Assembly: GCA_036510675.1 (NCBI GenBank)
Contig: DATCDN010000054.1
Coordinates: 15,140 to 79,139 of the forward strand
Source of the DNA: JAATGI01 sp036510675
GTDB taxonomy: Bacteria; Pseudomonadota; Alphaproteobacteria; ATCC43930; CGMCC-115725
Reading direction: 5' to 3'
DNA: 64,000 nucleotides
The notes beneath the pieces are model-generated. The model had not been told where the DNA came from. It saw only the letters and a program-made list of their open reading frames with translations, and did not search any database. This document shows positions 26,725-33,888 of the stretch, in pieces. Position numbers and translations under genes: made by a program. Positions within the stretch are counted from its first letter, which is position 1, and each line of letters begins with the position of its first letter.

Positions 26725-26937
26725 ATGTCGAAACGTCAGCAATTGGTTGCGCTCTATGCCATGCTCGACCACGTCGCGCAGGAGGCGAAACTAGCCGGCT
26801 TCGGCCTTGTGACTACCCTATCCGCCGCCGCCGCCGAGGCGGCCCGCGACGAACTGCGCGCGATCGATCGCCTTGCCAAGCCGCGCGATGGCCATCGCGG
26901 CCGCCGCGAGCGGGAAAAGGCCGAGACCCTGGTCTGA
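26725..26937 (+). CDS. Small hypothetical protein
   Basis: A 70-residue frame from ATG 26725, with a weak TGAGG site upstream; the open frame extends 18 codons upstream to ATG 26671. The sequence is helical, with a conserved-looking start QQLVALYAMLDHVAQEA and a basic C-terminus (GHRGRREREKAETLV). I do not recognise a characterised family. It is isolated between the divergent thioesterase and parE. A real gene is likely but not certain. Confidence 0.45.
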   Translation: MSKRQQLVALYAMLDHVAQEAKLAGFGLVTTLSAAAAEAARDELRAIDRLAKPRDGHRGRREREKAETLV

Positions 26938-26989
26938 CCGACGCCCACTAAATATTGCGGGTTGCCGGATCGGGCCTACCTTAGGCTGC

Positions 26990-27019
26990 TTGCCGCTGTC
27001 CCGGCGCTTCCTTTATAGT
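26990..27019 (+). promoter_or_regulatory. Promoter close upstream of parE
   Basis: TTGCCG (26990-26995), 18-base spacer, TATAGT (27014-27019). The parE ATG is at 27027, only eight bases past the -10 hexamer, and no Shine-Dalgarno site fits between, so transcription from here would give an almost leaderless message. Confidence 0.45.
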
Positions 27020-27026
27020 CCGCGCC

Positions 27027-29003
27027 ATGCCCGATCTCTTCGACAATCTCCCCCGCAAGGCACCCGGCGGCTATTCCGCCAAGGACATCGAGGTCCTGGA
27101 GGGGCTGGAACCCGTTCGCCGCCGGCCCGGCATGTATATCGGCGGCACCGATGAGCGGGCGCTGCATCATCTGGCCGCCGAGGTGCTCGACAACGCCATG
27201 GACGAAGCGGTGGCCGGCCACGCCAACCGCATCGAGCTGGAGTTGTACGCCGACGGCTCCGTGCTGGTCCGGGATAATGGCCGGGGCATTCCGGTCGATC
27301 CGCATCCCAAATTCCCGAAGCAATCGGCGCTCGAGATCGTCCTGACCATGCTGCATTCGGGCGGCAAGTTCGGCGGCGACGCCTACAAGACCTCGGGCGG
27401 GCTGCACGGCGTCGGCGTCTCGGTGGTGAACGCGCTATCGGACAAGCTCACCGTCGAAGTCGCCATCGACCGCAAATTGTGGACCCAGGAATATGCTCGC
27501 GGGAAGCCGACCACCAAGCTCAAGGATGCCGGCGCCGCCCCCAACAAGCGCGGCACCGCGATCCGCTTCCATCCCGACCCGCAGATTTTCGGCCCGACCG
27601 CGCAGTTCAAGCCGGCCAATCTCTATCGCCTGTGCCGGTCGAAGGCTTACCTGTTTCGCGGCGTCGAAATCCGCTGGTCGTGCGACCCGGGGGTGGCGCG
27701 GCCCGACGACGTGCCGCTGGAGGAACGGTTCAAATTCCCCGGTGGCCTCGCCGATTATCTTGCCTCGATCGTCGCCGACCGCGAGACGCTGACGCCGACG
27801 CCGTTCACCGGCGAGCATGATTTCGGGGCCGAGGGCCGGGTCGAATGGGCGATCGCCTGGCCGGCCGATGGCGATGCGTTTTCCTCGTCCTATTGCAATA
27901 CCATCCCGACGCCGGAGGGCGGCACGCATGAGGCGGGCCTGCGCTCGGCTCTGACCCGCGCGCTCAAGGCCTATGGCGAGATGGTCAATAATCGCCGGGC
28001 CACGCAGATCACCGCCGAGGATGTCATGCAGGGCGCGGTGGTGCTGCTCTCCCTCTTCATCCGCGAGCCTCAATTTCAGGGCCAGACGAAAGAGCGGCTG
28101 GCTTCGGCCGAGGCGACACGCCTCGTCGATGGCGCGCTGAAGGATCACTTCGACCATTACCTCTCGGCCGATCCGGTCGCGGGGCGCGCGCTGCTCGACA
28201 CCGTCATCGAGCGCGCCGAGGACCGGCTCAAGCGGCGCCAGCAAAAGGACCTCGACCGCAAGAGCGCAACCCGCAAGCTGCGCCTGCCGGGGAAGCTCGC
28301 GGATTGCAGCCGCTCTAGCGCCGCCGGTACCGAGATTTTCCTGGTGGAGGGCGACAGCGCCGGCGGCTCCGCCAAGCAGGCGCGCGAGCGCGACACCCAG
28401 GCGATCCTGCCGCTGCGCGGCAAGATCCTCAACGTCGCCAGCGCCAGCGCCGACAAACTGCGCCAGAATCAAGAGATCGCCGATCTGATCCTGGCGCTGG
28501 GCTGCGGCTCGGGCGATCGCTATCAGGACGAAAAACTGCGCTATGAGCGGGTCATCATCATGACCGACGCCGATGTCGATGGCGCGCATATCGCATCGCT
28601 GCTGATGACCTTCTTCTTCCGCGAAATGCCCAAGCTGGTCGAGAACGGCAAACTCTATCTCGCGGTGCCGCCGCTCTACCGGCTGAGCCAGGGCGCCAAT
28701 GTGGTGTATGCACGCGACGACGCGCACCGGGTCGAACTGACGAAGACCGTGCTGACCGGCAAGAGCAAGATCGAGATCAGCCGATTCAAAGGCTTGGGCG
28801 AAATGCCCTCGGCACAGCTCCGCGACACCACCATGAGCCCAACCAAGCGCACGCTGGAGCGCGTTACCCTGCCGGACCCTGCCGACCGCGCCAATGTGAA
28901 AAAGACCGAAACCCTGGTCGAAAGCCTGATGGGCCGCAAGCCGGAGCTGCGCTATCAATTCATCCAGGACCGCGCCGCCTTCGCGAAGGGGCTGGATGTG
29001 TAA
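27027..29003 (+). CDS. parE: DNA topoisomerase IV subunit B
   Basis: A 658-residue GHKL-type ATPase and TOPRIM subunit that decatenates chromosomes with ParC. The ATPase domain has EVLDNAMDEA (metal-binding N), DNGRGIPV and the KTSGGLHGVGVSVVNALS lid. The TOPRIM region shows EGDSAGG with acidic DADVDGAHI. The Gyrase-B C-terminal piece FKGLGEMPSAQLRDTTM completes it. Length matches ParE rather than GyrB (about 800). No parC lies in the window. Downstream lies an inverted-repeat element, not a partner gene. Confidence 0.96.
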   Translation: MPDLFDNLPRKAPGGYSAKDIEVLEGLEPVRRRPGMYIGGTDERALHHLAAEVLDNAMDEAVAGHANRIELELYADGSVLVRDNGRGIPVDPHPKFPKQSALEIVLTMLHSGGKFGGDAYKTSGGLHGVGVSVVNALSDKLTVEVAIDRKLWTQEYARGKPTTKLKDAGAAPNKRGTAIRFHPDPQIFGPTAQFKPANLYRLCRSKAYLFRGVEIRWSCDPGVARPDDVPLEERFKFPGGLADYLASIVADRETLTPTPFTGEHDFGAEGRVEWAIAWPADGDAFSSSYCNTIPTPEGGTHEAGLRSALTRALKAYGEMVNNRRATQITAEDVMQGAVVLLSLFIREPQFQGQTKERLASAEATRLVDGALKDHFDHYLSADPVAGRALLDTVIERAEDRLKRRQQKDLDRKSATRKLRLPGKLADCSRSSAAGTEIFLVEGDSAGGSAKQARERDTQAILPLRGKILNVASASADKLRQNQEIADLILALGCGSGDRYQDEKLRYERVIIMTDADVDGAHIASLLMTFFFREMPKLVENGKLYLAVPPLYRLSQGANVVYARDDAHRVELTKTVLTGKSKIEISRFKGLGEMPSAQLRDTTMSPTKRTLERVTLPDPADRANVKKTETLVESLMGRKPELRYQFIQDRAAFAKGLDV

Positions 29004-29007
29004 TCGT

Positions 29008-29103
29008 GCATCCCTCGACAGGCGCTACGCGCCAGCTCGGGATGAGGTTGATATTTTTGGTATTGCGGGTTTTTACCAAACTCCCTCTATCCTCATCCCG
29101 AGC
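29008..29103. repeat. Palindromic intergenic repeat downstream of parE
   Basis: GCTCGGGATGAGG (29035-29047) is exactly inverted as CCTCATCCCGAGC (29091-29103) across a 43-base AT-richer centre. The left flank, from 29010 (ATCCCTCGAC, then GGCGCTACGCGCC), matches the arms of the larger inverted repeat between purQ and purL. It is likely the same dispersed family, with a shortened right arm. Confidence 0.7.
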
Positions 29104-29129
29104 GTTTTCATCGGGCAAAGGCCCGGTGA
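29104..29129. repeat. CGGGC/GCCCG hairpin, partial copy of the rplI-osmC palindrome
   Basis: GTTTTCATCGGGC, loop AAAG, then GCCCGGTGA. The pairing is CGGGC with GCCCG, extended by TCA with TGA around a T-G mismatch. The core resembles the perfect palindrome at 33852-33883. It lies between the convergent parE and the TfoX-type gene and may end transcription, though no T-run follows. Confidence 0.5.
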
Positions 29130-29137
29130 CGTACCCG

Positions 29138-29470
29138 CTACTTCGCCGGCAGCGTCGCGACCAAATCCAAGCCGCGTTGAAGCCATTTCTTGAGCGCGCG
29201 GTCGCTTCGATAGCCTTCGGGATCGACCCGGACAAAGCCGGCCATGGTCCTCGCGCCCATCTTCATCGGCTGGACGTGCGGGTCTTCGAGGAGCTTGTCG
29301 CGCGCCTCGTCGCCGACGCGGATCAGCAGGCCGCCCCTGCCGCTGACCGAGCAGACCATGTTGCCCGCCACCATGAAGGACAGGCCGCCCATCAACTTTC
29401 TCTCGATCACGTCGCCGCGCCCGGATAGCAGCTTCCGGACGCGTTCCGCGATTTTTTCATCATAGGCCAT
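29138..29470 (-). CDS. TfoX N-terminal-domain family protein
   Basis: A 110-residue protein of the TfoX-N class: VRKLLSGRGDVIERKLMGGLSFMVAGNMVC followed by GGLLIRVGDEARDKLL and the terminal KKWLQRGLDLV. Stand-alone TfoX-N proteins are common in alphaproteobacteria and have no fixed role; the link to competence known for full TfoX cannot be assumed. It is the third gene of a leftward cluster after the MarR and DUF1398 genes, spaced nine bases from the latter. Confidence 0.85.
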   Translation of the reverse strand: MAYDEKIAERVRKLLSGRGDVIERKLMGGLSFMVAGNMVCSVSGRGGLLIRVGDEARDKLLEDPHVQPMKMGARTMAGFVRVDPEGYRSDRALKKWLQRGLDLVATLPAK

Positions 29471-29479
29471 GGCGTGACC

Positions 29480-29899
29480 TCAATTGCCGCTGGGGAAACG
29501 TTCGACGTAGACCTCGCCGGCACGGCCGAAATAGAGCGCGCGCCGGCCGGTAATGCACACCTGATAGCCGACACAGCCCGCGACCATGATCTGTCGCAGG
29601 AATTCGACATAGATGATGCTGCCGGTCTGGACGGACGCCAGCGCGGCTTTGATCCGCGCTTCGGAGAAGTCGTGGGCGATCCTGTTAGCGCCGAATTCGG
29701 CAGGATCGAGCTCCGGCTCAGGTTCGACGTGCGTGCGGCCATCGGGCATGTAATAGGTCTTTTCGCGGCGATAGAGATCGCAGTGATAGCCCTCGGCGCC
29801 GGCCGCGATCAGTTTGCCGACGACGGTGGAGAAATTGTCGGTCTCGGCAATCGAGCCGGCGCTGCATTCGTGGAACAGGGCGATCAGATTGGTATCCAT
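29480..29899 (-). CDS. DUF1398 family protein
   Basis: A 139-residue protein from ATG 29899, preceded by AGGAGCG. It matches the DUF1398 pattern: an N-terminal FHECSAGSIAETDNFSTVVGKLIAAGAEGYHCDLYRR-type region seen in pieces, a YYMPDGRTH motif and the terminal QTGSIIYVEFLRQIM / GCVGYQVCITGRRALYFGR strand pair. The family was once named phage envelope protein, but there is no phage context here. It starts one base after the marR-type stop, so is probably regulated with it. Confidence 0.82.
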   Translation of the reverse strand: MDTNLIALFHECSAGSIAETDNFSTVVGKLIAAGAEGYHCDLYRREKTYYMPDGRTHVEPEPELDPAEFGANRIAHDFSEARIKAALASVQTGSIIYVEFLRQIMVAGCVGYQVCITGRRALYFGRAGEVYVERFPSGN

Positions 29900-29900
29900 T

Positions 29901-30365
29901 TTACGCTCCTTTATTGTCGATCGGGGATGCATCGAGCGCGGCCAACAGCGCGCGCAGGTCGCGGCGCAGTGCCGCCAAATCGACGGCATCGAGCGAAGCC
30001 GCTAATTCCTCATGCCCGGCGCGCGCGGTCTTGGTCAGCCGGGCCAGTGCGTCGTGCCCAACGGGGGTCAGCACCAGATTGGGCGACGCCTTGTGGTCGG
30101 GATTGACCGCGAACGCGGCGAGGCCGTCCGCCGCCAGCAAGTCGGCGATCCGCTGAACCGCCTGGCGAGAGAGGCCGAGACGCCGCGCGATCCGCGGCAC
30201 CGAGACGGGCGGCCCCGACGCCGCGCTGAGCACTTGCCAGCGCGCTTGGCTCTGGCCGATGGCGCCGGCGATCAGGTCGCCGCGCGCGCGGAGACGCCCC
30301 GCGAGTTCATAAATATCCGCGATGATCAGCGGGATGGCGGTGGCGCCGGAAGAGAGTCTGTTCAT
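29901..30365 (-). CDS. MarR-family transcriptional regulator
   Basis: A 154-residue winged-helix regulator. The HTH lies in VSVPRIARRLGLSRQAVQRIADLL (two overlapping pieces near residues 53-76), followed by a wing with NPDHKASPNLVLTPVG. The N- and C-terminal helices would form the dimer interface. It is first in a leftward cluster with the DUF1398 and TfoX-type genes. A palindrome directly upstream of its start is a good candidate for autoregulation. The ligand is unknown. Confidence 0.87.
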   Translation of the reverse strand: MNRLSSGATAIPLIIADIYELAGRLRARGDLIAGAIGQSQARWQVLSAASGPPVSVPRIARRLGLSRQAVQRIADLLAADGLAAFAVNPDHKASPNLVLTPVGHDALARLTKTARAGHEELAASLDAVDLAALRRDLRALLAALDASPIDNKGA

Positions 30366-30375
30366 GACTAACCAG

Positions 30376-30399
30376 TGTCATAATGACATCATATTGTCA
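30376..30399. promoter_or_regulatory. Probable MarR operator
   Basis: TGTCATAATGACA (30376-30388) is a perfect 6+1+6 inverted repeat. It overlaps a second one, TGACA-N6-TGTCA (30384-30399). Both sit 11 to 34 bases before the MarR ATG at 30365, in a notably AT-rich stretch, where binding would block transcription start. Confidence 0.6.
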
Positions 30400-30554
30400 A
30401 TATATTTTCCGCATGGGCGCCACGCGTTTTCTCAAGCCCACCGCCACTTCGCGCGGCGCTTGTCATCGTTTAGAAATCTCTACCCCAAGCCGGCTCAATC
30501 GGTTCTATGATCCCGCGCCCTGCTGTCGCCAAGCCTGCCTGATCCCGCGCCAAG

Positions 30555-31820
30555 ATGCCCAACGCAATCATCCTGCTGGTGTTCTTCCTGACCTATCTGG
30601 CGCTGGCCGCCGGGCGGCTGCCCTGGTTCCGGGTCGACCGCACCGGCATCGCGTTGCTTGGCGCCATCGCCCTCCTGGGCACCGAGACCGTCACCGTCGA
30701 CGATATCGGCGGCAGCATCGACGTCTCGACCATCGTCCTCCTGTTCGCGCTGATGATCATTTCAGCGCAGTTCCTATCGGCCGGCTTTTACGATCTGTGC
30801 GCCGACTGGATCACGGCGCGGCACAGCGGGCCGGCGTCGCTGCTGTTGCTGACGGTGGTGGTATGCGGTGCCCTGACCGCGCTTCTCGCCAATGACATTG
30901 TGGTGTTCGCGATGGCGCCGCTGCTGATCGCCGGGGCGCGGGCGCGCGGCTATGATCCGCGGCCGTTCCTGATCGCGCTGGTGACGGCGGCCAATACCGG
31001 CTCCGCCGCAACGCTGATCTCCAGCCCGCAGAACATCTATCTCGGCCAGATCGGCAATCTCAGCTTCCATACCTTCCTGCTGGCCTGCGCGGTGCCGGCG
31101 ATGGTTGGCCTCGCGGTGGTGTTCGGGGTCATCTGGTTTCAGTGGCGCGACCGGGTGCTGGAGCGGTCGCCCGCGCTGATCGCCGACATTCCCGACGTGC
31201 CGCGCCACCCCTTCGACCGGGCCCAGACCATCAAGGCGCTGATCGCGCTGGTGGCGCTGCTGATCCTGTTCACGACGTCGCTGCCACGCGAGGTCGGCGG
31301 GCTGGTGATTGCCGCCCTCTTACTGGCCAGCCGCAAGATCACCAGCCGCACCATGATCGCGGCCGTCGATTGGCCGCTGCTGCTGCTGTTCGTGTGTCTC
31401 TTCGCGGTGACCGGGGCGCTGGCCCAGTCGGGCATGGCCTATCCCTTCATCTCGTCGCTGGGCGATGCCGGGCTGTTGCCCGACCACCTCATCGTGCTGG
31501 CGCCGCTGACGCTGTTCATGAGCAATGTCTTCGGCAACGTGCCGTCGGTCATCTTGCTGCTGCAGATCTGGCCCAACCCGCCCGAGGGCGCGTTCTATGG
31601 CATGGCGCTGCTGTTCTCGTTCGCCGGCAACCTGTTGCTGCTGGGCAGCTTCGCCAATCTGATCGTCGCCGAGCGCGCCAACCAGTTCGGGGTCCATCTC
31701 AGCTTCGGCGAATATGCCCGCGCCGGCATTCCCATCACCGTGATCTCGATGCTGTTCGCCATGGTCTGGCTCTATGCGATGGGCTGGCTGGATTGGGCGA
31801 TGCCCGCGCTGGCGGAGTGA
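30555..31820 (+). CDS. SLC13/ArsB-superfamily ion transporter
   Basis: A 421-residue inner-membrane protein with about ten to eleven membrane helices. The two halves carry the repeated re-entrant-like motifs of the ion-transporter superfamily: LTALLANDIVVFAMAPLLI and NTGSAATLISSPQN in the first half, and FMSNVFGNVPSVILL and FAGNLLLLGSFANLIVAERA in the second. It resembles YbiR/CitMHS-type proteins; whether it carries citrate, arsenite, sodium or another ion is not evident. It is two bases upstream of the thioesterase gene and probably co-transcribed. Confidence 0.8.
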   Translation: MPNAIILLVFFLTYLALAAGRLPWFRVDRTGIALLGAIALLGTETVTVDDIGGSIDVSTIVLLFALMIISAQFLSAGFYDLCADWITARHSGPASLLLLTVVVCGALTALLANDIVVFAMAPLLIAGARARGYDPRPFLIALVTAANTGSAATLISSPQNIYLGQIGNLSFHTFLLACAVPAMVGLAVVFGVIWFQWRDRVLERSPALIADIPDVPRHPFDRAQTIKALIALVALLILFTTSLPREVGGLVIAALLLASRKITSRTMIAAVDWPLLLLFVCLFAVTGALAQSGMAYPFISSLGDAGLLPDHLIVLAPLTLFMSNVFGNVPSVILLLQIWPNPPEGAFYGMALLFSFAGNLLLLGSFANLIVAERANQFGVHLSFGEYARAGIPITVISMLFAMVWLYAMGWLDWAMPALAE

Positions 31821-31821
31821 C

Positions 31822-32310
31822 ATGAGCGTCACCCTGCCCAGCCTCGAACTCGCCATCCGGCCGGAATGGATCGACTATAACGGCCACACCAACATGGCCT
31901 ATTACGTCGTGATGTTCGACAAGGCAACCGATGTGCTGTTCGATACACTAGGCATCGGCCAGGCCTATCGCCGCGCGGCCGGGCATTCGATGTACGCGCT
32001 GGAATCTCACGTCACCTATGCGCGCGAGACCAAGCTCGGCGACCGCGTGCGCATCGCCTGTCAGTTGATCGACGCGGACGCCAAGCGCGTCCATTTCTTC
32101 TGCCGGATGGCGATGGCGGAAACCGGCGAGCCGGTCGCGACGTTCGAAATGGTGGTGCTGCACGTCGATCCGGCGGGACCGCGCGCCGCGCCCTTTCCGC
32201 CCGCGCTTCAAGCGGGGATCGATGCGATGCTGGCCGCGCACCGCGCCCTGCCCCCGCCGCCCGAGGCCGGGCGCAAGGTGGGGTTGCGCCGCCAGGCCAC
32301 TTCTGTATAG
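31822..32310 (+). CDS. Hotdog-fold (4HBT) thioesterase
   Basis: A 162-residue acyl-CoA thioesterase-like protein. IRPEWIDYNGHTNMAYYVVMFD carries the family aspartate and the D-x-N-G-H-T-N motif (given as shorter pieces DYNGH and NMAYY near residues 18-28), followed by HSMYALESHVTYARE. This resembles the betainyl-CoA thioesterase domain found with carnitine dehydrogenase, but no carnitine genes are adjacent, so the acyl group is open. GGAG precedes ATG 31822. The rpsF promoter overlaps its 3' end. Confidence 0.8.
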   Translation: MSVTLPSLELAIRPEWIDYNGHTNMAYYVVMFDKATDVLFDTLGIGQAYRRAAGHSMYALESHVTYARETKLGDRVRIACQLIDADAKRVHFFCRMAMAETGEPVATFEMVVLHVDPAGPRAAPFPPALQAGIDAMLAAHRALPPPPEAGRKVGLRRQATSV

Positions 32311-32311
32311 T
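32284..32311 (+). promoter_or_regulatory. Promoter of the rpsF-rpsR-rplI operon
   Basis: TTGCGC (32284-32289), 16-base spacer, TATAGT (32306-32311). It overlaps the end of the thioesterase gene and would give a leader of about 100 bases containing the S6:S18-type stem-loop. Confidence 0.5.
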
Positions 32312-32351
32312 CCGCCGCCTTCTCCTTGCCGGCATGGGCCGGCTAGGTTCG

Positions 32352-32383
32352 GGCGGCTGACCGTCGGATTTCCGACCAGCGCC
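32352..32383 (+). promoter_or_regulatory. S6:S18-type autoregulatory leader stem-loop
   Basis: The sequence folds as GCTG (32356-32359), a three-base bulge ACC, GTCGG, tetraloop ATTT, CCGAC, CAGC (32377-32380), extended by GGC/GCC. A CCG-containing bulge beside a short hairpin just upstream of rpsF is the hallmark of the known S6:S18 binding RNA, which lets the S6-S18 dimer repress its own operon. I judge it by eye, not by covariance search. Confidence 0.6.
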
Positions 32384-32417
32384 GGGCCATCAACAGCCAA
32401 AGGGAGCCAAACGCTTC

Positions 32418-32891
32418 ATGTCGTTATACGAAACCGTTTTCATTGCGCGTCAGGATATTTCCGGCACGCAGGTCGATGCGCTAGCGGACCAGTTCGCCGG
32501 GATCATCGCCGAACAGGGTGGCGAAGTTAAAAAGCGCGAGAATTGGGGCCTGCGCAATCTCGCCTTCCGGATGAAGAAAAACCGCAAGGGCCATTATGTG
32601 CTGTTCAATGTCGACGCGCCGTCGGCGGCGATCGTCGAGATGGAGCGCAACATGCGCATCAGCGAGGACATTCTGCGCTATCTCACCATCCGCGTGGACG
32701 CGCTGGAGGAAGGCCCGTCGGCGGTGCTGCAGAATCGCGGCCGCAGCGACGAGCGAGACCGGGACCGCGGCTTCGGCGGCGACCGCGATCGCGATCGCGA
32801 CCGGGGGCCCCGGCGCGACCGCGATGGGCGCGACGCCGAGCCGGTGGCGGCCGTCCCCGCGCCCGTCGCCAGTGAAGGAGTCGAACGATGA
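32418..32891 (+). CDS. rpsF: 30S ribosomal protein S6, with a charged C-terminal tail
   Basis: The first 97 or so residues are a normal S6 fold (LYETVFIARQDIS, the WGLRNLAFRMKK strand, NMRISEDILRYLTIRVD). Residues 98-157 are an added low-complexity tail, with RD repeats at about 108-139 (DRDRDRG pieces) and an Ala/Pro end. In E. coli the S6 tail carries added glutamates; here it is Arg/Asp-rich and has no obvious counterpart. rpsR overlaps by four bases (ATGA). S6 binds S18 on the 30S platform. Confidence 0.96.
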   Translation: MSLYETVFIARQDISGTQVDALADQFAGIIAEQGGEVKKRENWGLRNLAFRMKKNRKGHYVLFNVDAPSAAIVEMERNMRISEDILRYLTIRVDALEEGPSAVLQNRGRSDERDRDRGFGGDRDRDRDRGPRRDRDGRDAEPVAAVPAPVASEGVER

Positions 32892-33244
32892 CCGATACCG
32901 GCTTTAGCGACCGTGGCGGCGGCTTCGGTGGCGGCGACCGTGGTGGGTTTGGCGGCGGCGACCGCGGCGGCTTCGGTGGTGGCGATCGCGGCGGACGCAG
33001 CGGCGGCGGCGCGGGCGGCGGACGCCGGCCGTTCTTCCGGCGGCGTAAATCTTGTCCGTTCTCGGGGCCGAACGCGCCGAAGATCGACTACAAGGATGTC
33101 AAGCTGCTGCAGCGTTACATCTCCGAGCGTGGCAAGATCGTGCCAAGCCGCATCACGGCGGTCTCCGCCACGAAACAGCGCGAGCTGGCACAGGCGATCA
33201 AGCGCGCGCGCTTCCTCGGCCTGCTGCCCTATTCGATTCAATAG
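32888..33244 (+). CDS. rpsR: 30S ribosomal protein S18, with a Gly-rich N-terminal extension
   Basis: The C-terminal 70 or so residues are canonical S18 (RRPFFRRRKSCPF, then DYKDVKLLQRYISERGKI and RARFLGLLPY). Residues 1-45 are an extension containing three copies of a GGFGGGDR-like unit followed by GGRSGGGAGGG. Alphaproteobacterial S18 is usually about 75-95 residues, so 118 is long. The start at ATG 32888 is fixed by the ATGA overlap with rpsF. The repeat array is also in the DNA, as near-identical 21-24-base units. Confidence 0.95.
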   Translation: MTDTGFSDRGGGFGGGDRGGFGGGDRGGFGGGDRGGRSGGGAGGGRRPFFRRRKSCPFSGPNAPKIDYKDVKLLQRYISERGKIVPSRITAVSATKQRELAQAIKRARFLGLLPYSIQ

Positions 33245-33253
33245 GGGCGAGCC

Positions 33254-33838
33254 ATGATCGATCTCATTTTATTGGAGCGGGTCGAGAATCTCGGCCAGAT
33301 GGGGCAGTTGGTCAAAGTCCGTCCCGGCTATGCGCGCAATTTCCTGTTGCCGCAGAAAAAGGCCCTGCGCGCGACCAAGGATAATCTCGCCTATTTCGAG
33401 ACCCAGCGCGCCCAGCTCGAAACCCAGAACCTGACCCATAAGGCAGAGGCTGGCGATGTCGCCGCCAAGCTGAACGGCGTCGTCGTCGTCCTCATCCGCC
33501 AGGCCGGCGAGAGCGGTCAGCTCTATGGTTCCGTCTCGGCGCGCGATGTCGCCGACGCGGTGACGGCGGCCGGCTTCACGGTGTCGCGCGGCCAGGTCGT
33601 GCTCGAACGGCCGATCAAGGCGCTCGGCCTCTATAAGACGCGCATCGTGCTGCACCCCGAGGTGACGGCCACGGTCACGGCCAATGTCGCGCAATCGCGG
33701 GAAGAAGCGGAGATGCAGGAAAAGGGCATGAACCCGATCCAGCTCGCCCAGGAAACCGCCGCACGCGAGACCCGCGAGGTGGCCGAAGCGGTCTTCGACA
33801 ACGAGCCAGACGCCGAGGCGCCAGCCGAGGAAGAATAA
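33254..33838 (+). CDS. rplI: 50S ribosomal protein L9
   Basis: A 194-residue L9. The N-terminal domain has the family signature LILLERVENLGQMGQLVKVRPGYARNFLLPQ (seen across residues 3-33), then the long central helix and the C-terminal domain (GQLYGSVSARDVADAV). A Glu/Ala-rich tail follows. It completes the rpsF-rpsR-rplI operon and is followed by a perfect palindrome that probably ends the transcript. Confidence 0.96.
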   Translation: MIDLILLERVENLGQMGQLVKVRPGYARNFLLPQKKALRATKDNLAYFETQRAQLETQNLTHKAEAGDVAAKLNGVVVVLIRQAGESGQLYGSVSARDVADAVTAAGFTVSRGQVVLERPIKALGLYKTRIVLHPEVTATVTANVAQSREEAEMQEKGMNPIQLAQETAARETREVAEAVFDNEPDAEAPAEEE

Positions 33839-33851
33839 TTACGCCCTGAAT

Positions 33852-33883
33852 TGTTTTCACCGGGCCGTTGCCCGGTGAAAACA
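33852..33883. repeat. Perfect 14-bp-stem palindrome between convergent rplI and osmC-type genes
   Basis: TGTTTTCACCGGGC (33852-33865), loop CGTT, then GCCCGGTGAAAACA (33870-33883). The stem is perfect and symmetrical, so it could end transcription from both sides, but no T-run follows the stem. The core recurs in weaker form after parE. Confidence 0.7.
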
Positions 33884-33888
33884 TTCCG

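Noticed and set aside
27435..28958. 507-residue minus-strand open frame over parE
   Set aside because: Antisense shadow; the parE motifs on the plus strand are unambiguous.
29480..30365. Prophage remnant suggested by the old DUF1398 name (phage envelope protein)
   Set aside because: Neighbours are MarR, TfoX-N and transporter genes; no integrase, capsid or lysis genes are present.
32904..33010. Tandem repeat in rpsR as a separate mobile repeat
   Set aside because: The units are in frame, encode the Gly-rich S18 extension and stay within the gene, so they are part of the coding sequence.
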